64,000 bases of DNA from Cymbomonas tetramitiformis (GCA_001247695.2 LGRX02027130.1:1-64000); one strand, 5' to 3'. Counted from the stretch's first letter, positions 30,601 to 42,843 are shown. The notes: generated from the letters alone by a model not told the origin. Program-made: numbers and translations.

Positions 30601-30791
30601 ATAGAATATATGTTCTATGTGATTCTGAATTCAGGAACTAGAGTCAATGAAAAACTCCTTTCCTATTTCAGACGATGAAACCTTTATTCCCTTAGGTGCA
30701 ATACCTTATCTTAAGGAATAGTCATTTTCAATACAAATTTCAATCGATTTTCTCAAATCCGTCACCTTTATGATGATCAGACTGGTCAATT

Positions 30792-31256
30792 TTACAGCAT
30801 AACCCACTTCCCCTTGCTGAAGGAGATGACTCCCTTTTTAGGGTCATAGGGCGATATGTTGGCTGTTTTCATATGACACCTGGAATACATGAGTGGCTCG
30901 GCAATTTTGGAGAATTTCGGGATAAATCTCCTGAATTTGCCGACTATGCCCAAGAATGACCGAAGGTTAGACTTGCCATCTTTAGCCATGCGGCGTAGAG
31001 GCTGCTTGCCAACAGTTGGGTCATAGGCTGGATAGCTATGATAGCTATATTGGAGGCTGAAGAGCCATGCCTGCACGGACTCTGTCTTCCATGATGGATA
31101 GACCTCTGAGATGTGGCGTGTCCGATAAATCAATACATCTGACAAATAACTCAACCCTAGAAGGTCGGATGAAGAGCTGATGATCTCTGCTGCTCTGAAA
31201 GAACTGGCGAATGAGAGCAGAGTGTCTCTATAAAGAGTAGAAACAATCATATGCAC
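30792..31256 (-). pseudogene. Degenerate gypsy RT fragment (copy B)
   Basis: The frame encodes GKQPLRRMAKDGKSNLRSFL and GKFRRFIPKFSKIAEP, closely matching the pol region at 5740-5890, including the family-specific PTVGKQPLRRMAKDGK insertion. Upstream residues are out of frame (AAEIISSSSDLL matches a shifted reading of the same gene). It is therefore a pseudogene with several indels. Confidence 0.8.
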
Positions 31257-31479
31257 TGTATATTTTTGATGTGCACTACCGAAATGCCTCGTGATATAAT
31301 GATTTCACAGAATAGGCATTGTTCGATGGCGGTATGATCAGATATGTAATGACCAATGAAGATAAGATGACCGGTATGGCTCATTCAGCAGGCATGACTA
31401 CCTCACAGAGATACCAATACACGGATACATTTCAAGACATAAGGGCAATAGACTTATTATGTACTGTAGCCTTTAAAGG

Positions 31480-31650
31480 CAGCTAGCATTTATGCTGCAT
31501 TGGTCAGCTCGGTGGCTTTGACCTATCTAGGTGTTGTACTCTGGCCGTAGCCTGCATATTGCATTGAGTACTCTTGACACCTTTAATGATCCAATCAGAT
31601 GATATGTATGAAATATCAAGAATGGTTGCCCTTTTTCGGTGATCATCGGT
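31480..31650 (-). pseudogene. Relic of gypsy pol chromodomain end (copy B)
   Basis: The minus strand contains decayed equivalents of the chromodomain end at 7540-7690 (blocks such as ATGCAGGCTACGGCC and GGTCAAAGCCACCGAGCTGACC). It lies upstream of the RT relic rather than downstream. Confidence 0.65.
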
Positions 31651-33950
31651 GGCAGAGGCTATGGTGCTTGCACCGAATCAATATACAATTCTAGTCTGGA
31701 TACAGGCTAGATCAGATGTATACAAATGTCTAGGTCTTCAAAATCAAGCTCATATGTACGTCATGGCTGATGACTTTAGAAATGTTCGATACATATGTGT
31801 GTCAACTTCATGGAGCTCTGTATGGTTCGACTGTATATAGTCACGATTACCAAAACAACAACAATGATGCAACTTAATTGTTTTATTATTTGTCTTTATT
31901 ATTTATTTGGTTTTTAGTTGTATTTTTTTAGCTTGATGGTCACCCAACAGTTATCAGCTGTTATTCGGGTGCCACATCCTGCCTTCTGTACTGGGATTAT
32001 ATCAACCATTCCTACAGCGCGCGATGCACCTGTCCTTCCCACTCTTATGTATGGTTATAGTACCAAACTGTATCAGGCGGGATATATATACATTATATAA
32101 CTATCATCTTCTGATCCAATGATGTGCAATTAAGCATGGTATCAGGTTATATGTTATATATATAATTAAGCATTCCGCCCTTACTCGAAAATGTAAATGC
32201 TGAGCAATAGTCAACTTATAGTCATTGGGATGTAGTTTCCCATCCGAGTTTACACTTTATTAGTGACAATGGGTTTAACGTTGTACAGATTTCAACGTTA
32301 CTTGTGGATGCAGTGGTCTTATCAAAAGAAATCCATCAGAAACCATTATATCGGTATCATCACACATTAATCCTGAGTCTATATAAGTTATAAATAACTT
32401 CTCGGATATGTGTGTATATCTCATCAGCATTTCACTTCACTTCCCCCTTCGAGCGTTCGAGGAAGAGTGAATCACCAGGCAGTTGTTAAGTGCCTATATA
32501 CCTCATTAGGTAGCATGCAATCCTTATATATAGGAAGCAGCTATACAGTTCTTGGGATGTTGTCCTACAGTTCTTGGGTTGTTGCCCGAAATATCAGTCA
32601 TGCATGTGCTGATTTCAGCATGACCATAATGCCAAATGTAGTGTTATTCACTAGTATTTCGTGGCATTTTTTTATGTCACTTTTTTTATTATTTTATATA
32701 TGTATATAAGTCTCAGTGTATACTATGATGTATACATCTGTCACAACTCTGCAATATATCTCATTTGCACACATGAAATTGAAATTAATATTTTCTTCAT
32801 GGTGTTCTGTGAAGATATGTGCATGGCCATTATTTGGGGTTTTACTGATTGAAACCCATGATAAATAGATTAAACCCTAATACATATATGTAAATGTATC
32901 AATAGTGACTTGCAGTCACTTAAGTGATAACTTGTCAGTTGGTTTATTACTTACTTAGGACTGTGAACTCCTTAGATATTCTGCAGCTAGTAGCTGCAGG
33001 CGAGACTTACTCCTCGGTTCGGTCGCCTGTCAGTGGCTGTTGATCACGTTGCCTACCCACGAATGGGTCTGCTGGAGGTCTGCTTTATCTCTTTGGGTCT
33101 ATGACAATACTCTGGATGGCACTACCATCCAGATACTAAGTAACCAGAGCAAATGCCCATAGTAATCAGGTAATTTATCATTTACTTAGGCATATGGCGG
33201 TGCACTGGAAGAGTATCAAAATGATATCTCCAGTTTCTAAGTAAATCAGAACAATGCTTGAACAATCAGAGCAGTGTATGTTTAATAACCTCTATCAGCT
33301 ACATTGTCAGTGTCAAGATGAGTTATGATCTGTGAGATTTATTGAGGTATGCATTGAAGTGACCAGGTACTGAATCAACTGTCAAAATGCATAGTAGATG
33401 ATGGTGTCGCTCCAGCGATAGAGTGAAAGGGCATGGACAGTGTTCAACAGTGACCAGCTGTTTTGTGAACACTGTATACTGCCTTCGGGTCTGGAGATAT
33501 TCTCCATCCAGCCCTTCATCATGTGGATTGATCCTGTTCCCTTATCTATCGCCATCACTGACATCCAACACGCACATGTGTTTGTGGATGGTATCTATGC
33601 ATCATACATGTGATGTTGATATTATACTTGATCATATACACTTACTGACTCAGTGTAATGTCAGTATACATAGTAATGTCAGTGACTATATATTGTGCAT
33701 GTACTTACTGATGGAGTACACTTAAGTAAATTGATATAGATTAATCATACAGGTTTATCTGTATACCAATGGACAGGATATCACAAGTACAATGTATATC
33801 AATATAGTTAGTATACTGCTGTAATCCTGTACATCTCATCATAATGGATGATGAGTTAAGTGGTATATTTTCACAAGTAGCTCTGATGAGTATCCATCTT
33901 GATCAACAGGAGAACAGTTGTCCAATCCCAAATCCTCCGTCATGGACAAC
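31651..33950 (-). repeat. Inverted copy of 50400-52380 and 57152-58600
   Basis: Non-coding. 32100-33950 is similar, in opposite orientation, to about 50400-52380. 31690-32100 matches pieces of 57152-58600. Together these show that copies B and C are two members of one element family facing each other. The junction near 32090 (TATATAATGTATATATATC on the minus strand) is an uninterrupted version of the site where the 52348-57151 element inserted in copy C. Confidence 0.65.
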
Positions 33951-34339
33951 TGAGCTAATTCCTGTCTTCACGATCAAGACTGGCATCTTACACTATTTGG
34001 GTTTTCAATATAGCCTATGCCTGCAAGATCTAGCATGTATATGAGATATGCATGTTGCAGTGTGGTATAGGTGTATTGCTGGATAAACCCCCGGTGCCAT
34101 GGGGTACAAGCCCATGGTCGGTTAGGCGCGGACAGATCGCCATCGAATCGATCAACAGAACTACACGATGGTTTATTGATAAGCCCTTACTTTTTGATCC
34201 TCTGCATATACATCTATGTTGCACTGTTGGTATATGCATAATGTATGCCAAGCCGTTATCGTGATCAGGCTGGTATGTATGCATGTGTGAATGTATGCTA
34301 GATTTATGTAATCAGATTGATTATTATCACAGTGTAACT

Positions 34340-34735
34340 TGTGCATACAATTGCAGTATGTCAGGTGATAATGACTGTGATAAGTGGAATAAGTGTGATA
34401 ACTTTGTCACTGATCTGTGATAAGTGGGATAAGTGTGATAACTTTGTCACTCACTGTCTATCACAGCATGTTATTTTAATGATGACAATATGGTATACAC
34501 TATGCACAGCATGTGTGTGTAATGATGATGGCGTCGCACACACTATTTCCGCGCAGCACGTGTGTGTATACTGATGATGGCATCGCACACACTTTTTCTG
34601 CGCAGCATGTATGTGTATTGGTCATCTGCGCAGCATCATGCGTCCATCTGCGCAGCATCATGCGTCCATCTGCGCAGCATCATGCGTCCATCTGCGCAGC
34701 ATCATGCGTCCATCTGCGCAGTATTGTGCGTCCAT
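34340..34735. repeat. Three short tandem repeat blocks
   Basis: 34371-34455 is a two-fold repeat of a unit containing GTGATAAGTGGAATAAGTGTG. 34480-34620 holds about three units near GATGGCGTCGCACACAC. 34621-34735 holds about five copies of the 22-bp unit CATCTGCGCAGCATCATGCGTC (last ones diverged). Open frames here are products of the repeats. The rest of 33951-34873 shows no gene. Confidence 0.75.
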
Positions 34736-34873
34736 CTGGTGCAAAATTGTATGAACATCAAGATCGCGCACTATGTCTGCGCGTGATACATATGTATGTC
34801 GCGCTGCATACTGATGCATCACGCGTCATGCGTCGCACTGTACAAGCTATAATCATCGCACTTTTGCGTCGTA

Positions 34874-35472
34874 CAGTAATCGCTCACCTTTAAGGAAACT
34901 CGACGTTAAGGAAGCAGCCAGCGTTTTGGGAAGGGGGGGGTACCCAAGTTGACGAGAATAGCTGGCTGGTCTTTTTTGCTAAGGAAATTCTCCAAAATAA
35001 GGAAATTGGTTGCTGGCAGATCACCGAGAGTGGATTCTCTTAAATTCTATGAAAATAAGAAAATCACGCTGACTGGGGTCTGGGAGGGCTGCATTGATCT
35101 TTCGTTTTTTTGACTTCACAGCGTTCAGCACGATGTCTTTAAGTTCTAAGTAGTCAGCTTCAGAAATAATCGCGTCGTCATAATCTTGCTTCAATTCTTT
35201 AAGCTGCGCACGGCTCTCTGGGTCCATACTGTAGTTGGCGGACTCCACAGTGGCGGACTCTCTAAATTTTAAGAATTTTAAGAAAGCTGCTGGGCTGAGT
35301 TACGTGGACGTGGATGAGTTTAAGAAATTAGCTGGCTGGCTCGAAATCCGAAATTCCTTATTCTTAGCGATTCTCTTAGGACGCGACGCTGGCGGGGGGG
35401 GGGGTACCCAAGTCGATGGGAATGGCTGACTGGCCCAAAATCTCCGGTTTTCTTAAAGGTGAGCGATTACTG
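34874..35472. mobile_element. 599-bp mariner-type MITE
   Basis: Ends are inverted: CAGTAATCGCTCACCTTTAAG on the left and the same sequence on the opposite strand at the right, each flanked by TA (34872-34873 and 35473-35474). A TA target duplication and CAGT ends fit the Tc1/mariner superfamily. Internal G8-G12 tracts occur at both sides. A small minus-strand frame (35248-35021, MESANYSMDPESRAQLKE) has no recognised homology. Confidence 0.75.
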
Positions 35473-35474
35473 TA

Positions 35475-35862
35475 TGAAATATGATCTCCGCACATCTGTG
35501 TCGCACTGTATGAATGCGTATGTCGCTGTCGCTGATCTTTGTCGCATAGTACGAATGCGAATGCGCTAATAACGAAATTTTTGTGCATCTCTGTCGCGCT
35601 TGATGCGAATCATATACACTGACGCTCATTTTTCGTTTGCGCGCTTGATTCTCGCATATCGTACCAAACCCTGCGATATTTGACAGCATACATGTACGAT
35701 TCGTACATTCGTGCGCACACCTGGCCGTCGCGTATTCGACTTCGATGGTTTCGTTCGACCCCCTTTTCACCTCACTCCGTAACTGCAAATCCGTTGCTCG
35801 CCACCTTACAATTTGCGCCTCGCTTTCAAACCAACACCCCTCCTATAGAAATTTTGTTATGA
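35475..35862. other. Leader sequence upstream of the first gag-like gene
   Basis: Rich in short GCG- and TATG-containing words; similar in style to 49000-49500. No coding region assigned. A pyrimidine-rich stretch precedes the ATG at 35863. Confidence 0.4.
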
Positions 35863-37570
35863 ATGTCTACATCTTCCGTTCACACCCCGGCCGCGGGCGC
35901 TAGGATGCGCCTCGATTCGATTTTCGCTAGGAACGTGGGTGCTCGCTATAGGAGCACTCCACAGTCAGTGCATGCCACCCTTGCTGCTACTGACAAAATA
36001 CGTGGCAATGCCGTCTTGCAATCATCTTGGGACATTGATGTTGTGAAACGTGTTGCCAAGGACACGCTAGGTACCAAAGCGTCTTCATTTTCCGGAAGTG
36101 AACCACATCGTCAACTTCTTTGGGATTCTTTGGTTACTGCATTGGAGTCCTCGTTTGTCAACAAGGACACCGCCAACGAGGACATCTTTGACCTCGTGGA
36201 CGTCACCAAGGAGGTTCACCCGATCTTCAACGACATTTTACTTCGTGCGTTGGTTTCCTTGACGACACCCCACTCTCCAGCTCGAAGGTGGGTCGACGCT
36301 TCGGCGAGAATTTCTCCACGCGACGGTAAGCGCGCGCTACTGGAGGTCACCAAGCGGCTGCTGCCGCCTGGGCATCGGCCGCTCCGCTATCATGAAGAGC
36401 TTTTGAGCATCTCTTTTGGGTCCTCTGACGACCCAGAGCCTTTAGTAGTGGCTCAATTTGATGAGTGTCTTAAGGCTATCGCGGCTAGTGGGGCCGGCTC
36501 TTTGGACGACGAGGCCGCCAAGAGGCAGCTTCTGGCGGCACTAGATGCCGAGTTCTACAAAGAGGTACTCACCGTCATCAGGAATTTGCTCGTATCGTTG
36601 GTGAGGCTTCTACCCTGCTTGCCTCCCTTCGTCATGACGAGCGCGAACATGCGCGGGACACGCCGCCGCCACGGGATGATTTTCCCCGTCGGCATGGAGG
36701 CAGTGGTGTCAAATTTTCACCGTCAAAATGGCGCGACGAGCGGAACCGTCGGTCCGACGGTAAGTTTCATGGCCGTGACCGTCGAGGTGGGCTGAAGCAT
36801 CGCTTCGCGGCCTGCCCACTCACGAAGGGCGGGAATTGGTCCCAAACGCATGCCAGACAGGCGGCACGGTGCATTTCCTTCCACTCTGCATCTTCGGGCT
36901 TCGTTCAGGAGTGCCCCCTGTGCCCTGGACACTTTCATGACACAGCACGTTGCCCGGAGGTGTTTGGTTCGTGTGATGTGGGGCTTCGTAATGCCGCCAT
37001 GGACTTGGACGAGGTGGTTTCAGCTTTCCAGACAGCTTTCGACGACGAGGACGACAAGGAGTTTGTTCACCTGTGCCACCAGCACGACCAGCCACTGGTG
37101 CGTGACGACCCAGAGCCCTTCACCTACCCGGTAGAGCACTATGTGGGATTGCGTGCTCACTACGCGGGCTTGAGCCGTGGTGCCTCGGACACCGGCATGG
37201 GTAGTGTCCTCGCCGACGCACGTAGTGTGTTGGACTCTCTGCGGTCTGCGGCTACGGCTGCACAGGTCGGTGGTGCTGCCACGTCCGGTGTGCAGCCCTC
37301 CCTACACCTTGGCAGTTTGTCTGTGCCGCAGGTGGTGTGCGATGTGCCACCACCTGCCAATCACGAGATCGACACTAGGCTTTACCCTGTTTTACCATCG
37401 GACCCAGCTGCCCACGGGTCTCCTTTCGAGGAGCCGCTCCGGGTCACTTTTATGGACCAGGTCTTGCCAGCAGGCGGAGACACGGCTCTTAATTTATGTT
37501 CGATTGACACCTCTCACGACCCGATTCACCCGGTTGAGCTTAGGAGGAACCTAGCAACTATTTTCGACCA
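35863..37570 (+). pseudogene. gag-like gene 1 with zinc knuckle (one frameshift)
   Basis: Starts MSTSSVHTPAAGARMRL. A helical gag-like region follows (DIDVVKRVAKDTLGTKASSF, LLWDSLVTALE, LLSISFGSSDDPEPLVVAQF). The frame changes at about 36582 (one extra T); beyond it the continuing frame gives RIVGEASTLLASLRHDER, then GLKHRFAACPLTKGGNW, then a zinc-knuckle-like CPLCPGHFHDTARCPE (about 36925-36970) and an acidic/hydrophobic tail (DLDEVVSAFQTAFDDEDD). The C-terminal part reads on without a stop into a second gag-like unit. No RT or integrase follows. The element type is uncertain; an LTR retrotransposon with copia- or DIRS-like gag is the best guess. Confidence 0.55.
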
Positions 37571-37896
37571 AGCTGCTGCCCGACATGCAGCCACTCCCGG
37601 GACTCCAACGGCAACTGTCCCTCCGGCAGCGGGACCCCCTGCGACGTTCGTGGCAGCTGTCCGAACTTTGATCCGCACCAGGCACGACGAGAAGGCCGCC
37701 AAGTTTGTCGCCAAGAAGTGTTTCGGTCTGAAGGACGAGCGCTTCCATGGTGACGAGAAGAACGTACACGTCATTTTTACCCGCATGGTAGCTGCTCTTC
37801 GCGAGGCTTTCGTGGCCGAGGACGAGCAGCTGAGAGACCTCTTTGTACTCGACGACGCCGGCATCACGGTGCGAGCGGAGAGCAATCAGCTCCTCT

Positions 37897-38185
37897 CAGG
37901 GTAGAAGTCTTCCAAAATTCTTTACGGCCCGTAAACTATATTTCCGCTGGCCCGCTTTCGGCCAAAACGGTCAAGGAAGAACAATGCCCGCCGCAGGCGC
38001 GAAATTTTGAAATTAAGTATGGGGGTTTGATAAAAAGTGGCATAAAATGCCTATATTTTTGGCCGAAGTTTGGCCGGCTCATATTTTTGTGCGGCCCGGG
38101 GGCGAAAGCCCCTTCGGCCCGGTTTCGGCCCGGAGCGAGCTTCTGCGGCCCCGGGCCGGCCCGCCACGGTAAGACTTCTACCCTG
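37897..38185. mobile_element. 289-bp hAT-type MITE
   Basis: Perfect 15-bp TIRs (CAGGGTAGAAGTCTT and its complement) are flanked by an 8-bp duplication GCTCCTCT (37889-37896 and 38186-38193). CAGGG ends with 8-bp target duplications are typical of the hAT superfamily. Removal keeps the gag-like frame open across the junction. Confidence 0.9.
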
Positions 38186-38266
38186 GCTCCTCTTCTCCAC
38201 CCTTGAGCTCCTCGTGCATCCTTCCATTCCCGCTTCGGACTGGTTGGAGGGATCTGCTCAGGCGTT

Positions 38267-39133
38267 AAACGACCATATCGCAAAAATGAGACACGCGGGC
38301 GTAAATGAGAAAAAAATGAGAAAGCATTAAATTGTCTGCCAAATTGGTTTTTGGGGTTCTGAATGACAAATATTAGGGTTAATTTGAATAGTCCTTGAAG
38401 GAATTTCGAAAAATCTGGTTTTTGACTCTTCAAAGTAGCCACGCGAGTCACGCGGGCGGGAAGAAAACGGGAAAGGTGGAAGTATCGTGTAAGGTGTGGA
38501 AAGTTATGATTTTGCCTTATGTTTGTGAACGAAATGTTAGATTTTTGCACTATTAGAATATGTAATATTTTGACATTTCCGAAAATGCAACTATTTGCTT
38601 ACATGGGAGAGATCCAGCAGATTTATGGCCCATTTTAGGGTGTTTGGAGGGTCACGTACTAAAATTCTTCTCATCGGGCGAAAGTGAGCAGCAAAGGAGA
38701 TATTTTCAAAAGCTATTGTGCTGGAAAAGTTGTTCGGGAGTGAAACCAACCAGGGGTGATGCTCCCTCAGGCTTCATGTGACCCAACATGGGCATTCAGC
38801 GGGTAAATTTGCCCTGAACAGGCTATTCCAGCACGATTCTCGGCAGCTAAGAATTATCTACTCTCCAAATGCTATCTAGTCATATAAAAAAAACCTCGTT
38901 ATCATAACTTCCGCCGATTGACACCTGAGCACCGCCCGAAACGGGGCGAAAAATCGCCTGGAAACCCCAAATTTCGGGCTATACCCTAAAATTTCAAATT
39001 TTGAAATAACGTGTCATTATCTACTCTCCAAATGCTATCTAGTCATATAAAAAAAACCTCGTTATCATAACTTTTTAAAAAATGAGAATATAATGAGACA
39101 CCCGCGTGTCTCATTTTTGCGATATGGTCGTTA
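38267..39133. mobile_element. 867-bp TIR element in gag-like gene 2
   Basis: The ends share AACGACCATATCGCAAAAAT and continue inverted for about 30 bp. A 3-bp duplication GTT (38264-38266, 39134-39136) is supported because removing the element plus one GTT gives a gag frame of the same length as gene 1 at that point. The interior is AT-rich with no coding sequence. A duplicated block around CTACTCTCCAAATGCTATC occurs at about 38859 and 39019. Confidence 0.75.
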
Positions 39134-41000
39134 GTTTCCCGCGGATGGGAAACGGGTTCTGCTCGAGTTTGCGCGTAAACTGCTTCATGCCGACGCACCC
39201 TTTCAGGGGACGTCGGACTTGCTGGCAGTTGAGCTGGGCTACGGCAAGGACCCCAACGAAGCAATCATGGACTTCAATGCCGCGCTCGCCGCCGCGAAAC
39301 GCAAGAACACCCTGGACGAGGACGACGTCAAGGGGCAGTTCATTCAGGCCAAGGACGCCGACTACTACAGGCCTGTGGTATCACGGCTCCTGCTGCACGA
39401 CCAGCGGGCAGCGGAGTCCTTGCTGACCATTCAGCAGTGGGCGCGTGCGTGTCATGCGGCTCACGTGCGGGCTGGCACGGCTACGCAGAAGTCGGCTGCG
39501 GTTGGCAGCCACATGTTGCCTGCGAGGTTTGGCGACCCGCCGAGTGGACACACTTCTGCGGACGCCGACGTGATGGAGATCCTCCTCGCGCTACGCAAGG
39601 AGGTGCGCATTCTGTCCGACAAGGTCAACGGGAAGGGCTTCACTCCCCGCGCGGAGAAGCCGCACAACCCACGCCCAGGGTTGAAGCACCGCTTCGCGGC
39701 TTCTCCGCTTCCGGAGGGGAATTACTCGCAGGGCAATTCGAAGCTTGTGGCGTTTCATCGTGGGACTGGACTGGCGATTCCACTTTGTCAGCACTCGACG
39801 TGCGCGGCGGCACAGGCTAGGCATTGGCACCGCGACTGCCCGCACGGCGGTCCGCGTGCGGAGAAAACAGCTACGTACTGGGGCGCATTCTTTTGCGGTT
39901 CAAGACGTGGAGGGCGACTTCTACGCCGCTGCCTTCCAGCACGCCATCGACAGCAACGACGCCGACCGCTTCGACGCGCTATGCTTCTTGGCGGGCGGCA
40001 AGCCCGTAATGCTCGAGGACCTCTCCGCCGCCTCCTTCTGTGTGGGCGACACCGTTCAAGACTCACGCCATCGACGAGTATCTGGGGTGCTGCCAGCCCG
40101 CTGACACCCGCTTCGGGGTCTGCGCGGTTGGTGGTGCCATGAACGTCAACAACTTCCAGGTCCACGACAAGATCCTTCACGGCGCTCTGGTCGTGCCGCC
40201 GCCGCCAGCACCGCCTGCCGCTCCGCAGTCGGTGGTGTCCGACGAGGGCATGTACCCCGTTAGCGCGCTGCACGCCCACGAGCCGGACACGTCCTTCATG
40301 GACAAGTTTGCGGTGAGACTTGAGCTCACTAACCCTGAACCGCCCCTCGCGATGCATTGCATGGGGCCCGTGGCACCCGGTGATTCGGTTTCAGTGACTG
40401 GGGAGGAGTCCGAGGATGACGACGAGGGTAGTCCGCCGCCGAGACAGGCTTTGGGCTGCGGCAGACCGCCGTTGGGCTTTGGGTATTCCGCCCTGACGTC
40501 ACTCGCGGTTTGCATGTTCTTCATCGTATGTGCCGCTGCTGTACCGTCGGCCGCTTCAGCCTTCGGTGGTGTTGGCATGGGCGCCGAGGCGGCTCCACCG
40601 GTCGGTGGTGTCGTTCACGGGCAGCCGGGGATGCTTCTGGCGACGACACCAGCCTATCCTGAAGCTGAAGCTGCTCGTCCTCACAATCCTTTTACTATCA
40701 GACAAACCAGAAATTACGCGGTTCCGCGCATTCGTCACTGGCGCTTAGAGTTTTACTCTTTAGACGTAGACGACGGTTCAATTCATCTTCCACTCGCGTT
40801 CAGAGTGCAGCTTCGGCGCTGGCTCCCACCAAATAGAGATTGCGGATTCTTTTGGGTCTTCTACAACGCGCACGGTGTGCCTAAGTGGACTATTCCAGCT
40901 TGGTACGACGCCAGCGTGGGGCGTTTCGTTTCCCAATAGATCAGTGACCAGTGTCTGGCCTCTACCGGTCCGTTGTCTTCTGCTTTCCTACTCCTAAGGC

Positions 41001-41981
41001 ATGTCTTTCTTTTCACGCGTAACCCATTGCGGGCGTTCACGCGCCATGTTCGGCTTTGCGTCGCATTTGGTTGCCTCGCATGCGAGCACCGCGGAGGCTC
41101 GCACAGAGCCAGCAGTTTCCCAACCTCTTTGCCCCAACATGCATTCTGACCATGCCGACGTCCTTGCCGATACCGTGTTCACCTTATCCTCCACTGGCGG
41201 TTATGAATACCGCATCCCTTGGGGTCGCCTTACTCGCCACGATCTTCACTGGTCCTGGGAGACCATGGCGAGAGCATCACCTCCTAAACTCCTCCCAACA
41301 ACCTACCTTCCTGTTCTTCGCGTACAAGATTTCATTCGGGGCGAAGGTTGCTACGGATCCCCTTCCAGTGATCCTAATCCGGAGCAGTTCTCCATCATGC
41401 GCGTTAGGAAGGACGCCACTAGGAAAACCAAACCACCCAAGACCGATCGCACTTTAGCCAAGGCTCGTCCCACGCATGATGGCTGGCCGTACAAGCATCA
41501 CTACGCGTGTCGCTGCGGATTCCAGTCGGACTGGTCGAAACGCAAAGCTGCCAAAGCCGCATGTGCTCCCCCTCCTGAAGGCGTTGTTCAACGTATGGCC
41601 ACGTCGGTCAAGCAAAACAGATCTGCGCGGTTTTGTGGCTGCTCTGCATCCTTTCGGATTGGTGTGCCCGTGCGCTCCTCTTTGGGTGACGCGATTCCTG
41701 TCGTTCCAGTAACCTACCTCAACATGGAACATCGTAACCACTGTATCAGCACGTGCCCTCCCAGGTGTTCAATTCACGATCTCAGGACCACAGACGGCAC
41801 CCGTATGTATTGGTTGCTTTAGACCAGAGATTAGTCCTATTCTTCGCGAGTTTCTCCGTTTCCAGTATAGGAACAACCAGAATATCAAACCAAAAGACGT
41901 GCAACATGCCTGGCGCACCATTCGGGTTGCTGAAGGGGCTATGGTTTTCGATCCGGAAACAGGCGAACCGTCGGCAGAGGT
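41001..41981 (+). pseudogene. FAR1/MULE-type zinc-finger-like gene fragment
   Basis: The 273-residue frame (41001-41822) contains Cys/His clusters: HYACRCGFQSDW, then RFCGCSASFRI and YLNMEHRNHCIS. The spacing C-x-C with a later E-H-x-N-H resembles the FAR1/WRKY-GCM1 zinc domain found at the N-terminus of Mutator-like transposases and their domesticated relatives. A shifted frame (about 41823-41980: PILREFLRFQYRNNQNIKP) may be the next helical part. No DDE transposase core is present. Assignment rests on motif resemblance only. Confidence 0.35.
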
Positions 41982-41989
41982 CAGCATTT

Positions 41990-42175
41990 GCCCCATGCCC
42001 CATGCCCCACGGTACACTGTATTCCCCATGCCCCATGCCCATGCATGCCCCATGCCCCATGCCCCATCGCATCGCCACCGCATGCCCATGCCCTGTGCCC
42101 CGTGCCCCATGCCCCATGCCCATGCCCCATCGTTAATGCCCCATGCCCCATGCCCCATGCCTCATGCCCCACTGC
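41990..42175. repeat. (CCCATGC)n minisatellite
   Basis: About 20 irregular copies of CCCATGC/CCCCATG-like units. Open frames on both strands here are products of the array. It may lie inside an intron, since a pyrimidine-rich acceptor TATGCTAG follows at 42202-42210. Confidence 0.85.
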
Positions 42176-42210
42176 TTACTGCTTACTGCTTGCTCCATGC
42201 CTTATGCTAG

Positions 42211-42759
42211 GAGTACAGCAAGGCGAAGACACTGGGGGCTCCAGATCTGAAGCTGGCGGACAGGCGCGTGCGGCGTACCAGGGAGATCATTGAGTTTTAC
42301 GATCCTGCGTATTTCTTCATAGAAAACCCCGCTGGCGACGCGCTGCGAGGATTGCACACGCGCGCCGTAATGAAAGGTCTGCCAGAGCCGCTGTTGACCA
42401 CCTATTGTAAGTATGGCACACCATACATGAAGCCAACTCACATATGGACAAATGCAGCACCTTCGGTACCTTTGTTGCTGTGCACCCACACGACTCCCTG
42501 CCCTGCGCGAGCGATGCTAGGGAGGCACGAGAACACGGCCCAGGGGGGCAACTCCTCGGCCAACACCCGCGGTATGGGTTCAGCCCAAGCGGTATATGCA
42601 ATACCTTGCGAGCTGAAGCTGAACGAGTGCATGAAGGAGAAAAGTGCGCTCGCGGTAATGAACCTCATTTCGACGCTGGCAGCGAGGACTGACACGTGCG
42701 AGTTTCAAGATACCGAGGCTGGTCAGCCACGGGGCGCAATGGCCGCGGAAGACCCGTGA
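42211..42759 (+). CDS. C5-cytosine DNA methyltransferase, C-terminal exon
   Basis: After a TATGCTAG acceptor the frame reads [20 protein letters not shown], then [37 protein letters not shown] and [11 protein letters not shown]. The F-x-E-N-P motif with KPT-x-I-W-T-N and the terminal IP-x-x-L pattern are typical of Dcm-like C5 methyltransferases, including virus- and transposon-borne ones. The SAM-binding FxGxG motif and catalytic PC motif are not in this exon; the codon before EYS in the family is part of the PC(T)EYS motif and would be supplied by an upstream exon, which was not found. The gene is probably partial. The 3' end of the exon is uncertain. Confidence 0.6.
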   Translation, partial: EYSKAKTLGAPDLKLADRRVRRTREIIEFYDPAYFFIENPAGDALRGLHTRAVMKGLPEPLLTTYCKYGTPYMKPTHIWTNAAPSVPLLLCTHTTPCPARAMLGRHENTAQGGNSSANTRGMGSAQAVYAIPCELKLNECMKEKSALAVMNLISTLAARTDTCEFQDTEAGQPRGAMAAEDP

Positions 42760-42843
42760 TCTGGGGAAGTGCCGGGGTTGCCAAACCTGATGAGCGTTGG
42801 CAGCGTGAGACGGCGAGGCGCCTTGGCGAACCCGGATTGCGGA

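Larger units (their letters stand above)
27604..31650 (-). mobile_element. Internal region of degenerate LTR element B (rearranged pol)
   Basis: Minus-strand copy collinear with 60313-64000 (copy D). Frames are heavily broken. Reading on the minus strand, a decayed pol 3' end with chromodomain relics (about 31640-31490) comes first, then an RT fragment (31256-30900), then AT-rich sequence and the 3' UTR-like part (28395-27604). The order chromodomain then RT is the reverse of a normal pol. Confidence 0.65.
37571..40939 (+). pseudogene. gag-like gene 2, broken by two MITEs and frameshifts
   Basis: From about 37640 the sequence repeats the gag layout: AAVRTLIRTRHDEKAAKFVAK, then AALREAFVAEDEQLRDLFVL. 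It is interrupted at 37897 and 38267 by MITEs and resumes near 39137 (DGKRVLLEFARKLLHADAPF), aligning with DGKRALLEVTKRLL of gene 1. Next come GLKHRFAASPLPEGNYSQG, a CX4C...H...C cluster (about 39790-39840), EGDFYAAAFQHAIDSND in another frame, and a third frame (40040-40939). That last frame has a hydrophobic segment (LTSLAVCMFFIVCAAAV) and the C-terminus PKWTIPAWYDASVGRFVSQ. It is decayed but much of it is still readable. Confidence 0.5.

Noticed and set aside
34621..34735. Possible CRISPR-like array of 22-bp repeats
   Set aside because: Units are contiguous with no unique spacers, and the window is eukaryotic; it is a simple tandem repeat. Other short arrays (25235-25450, 26641-26925, 61377-61438) were rejected for the same reason.
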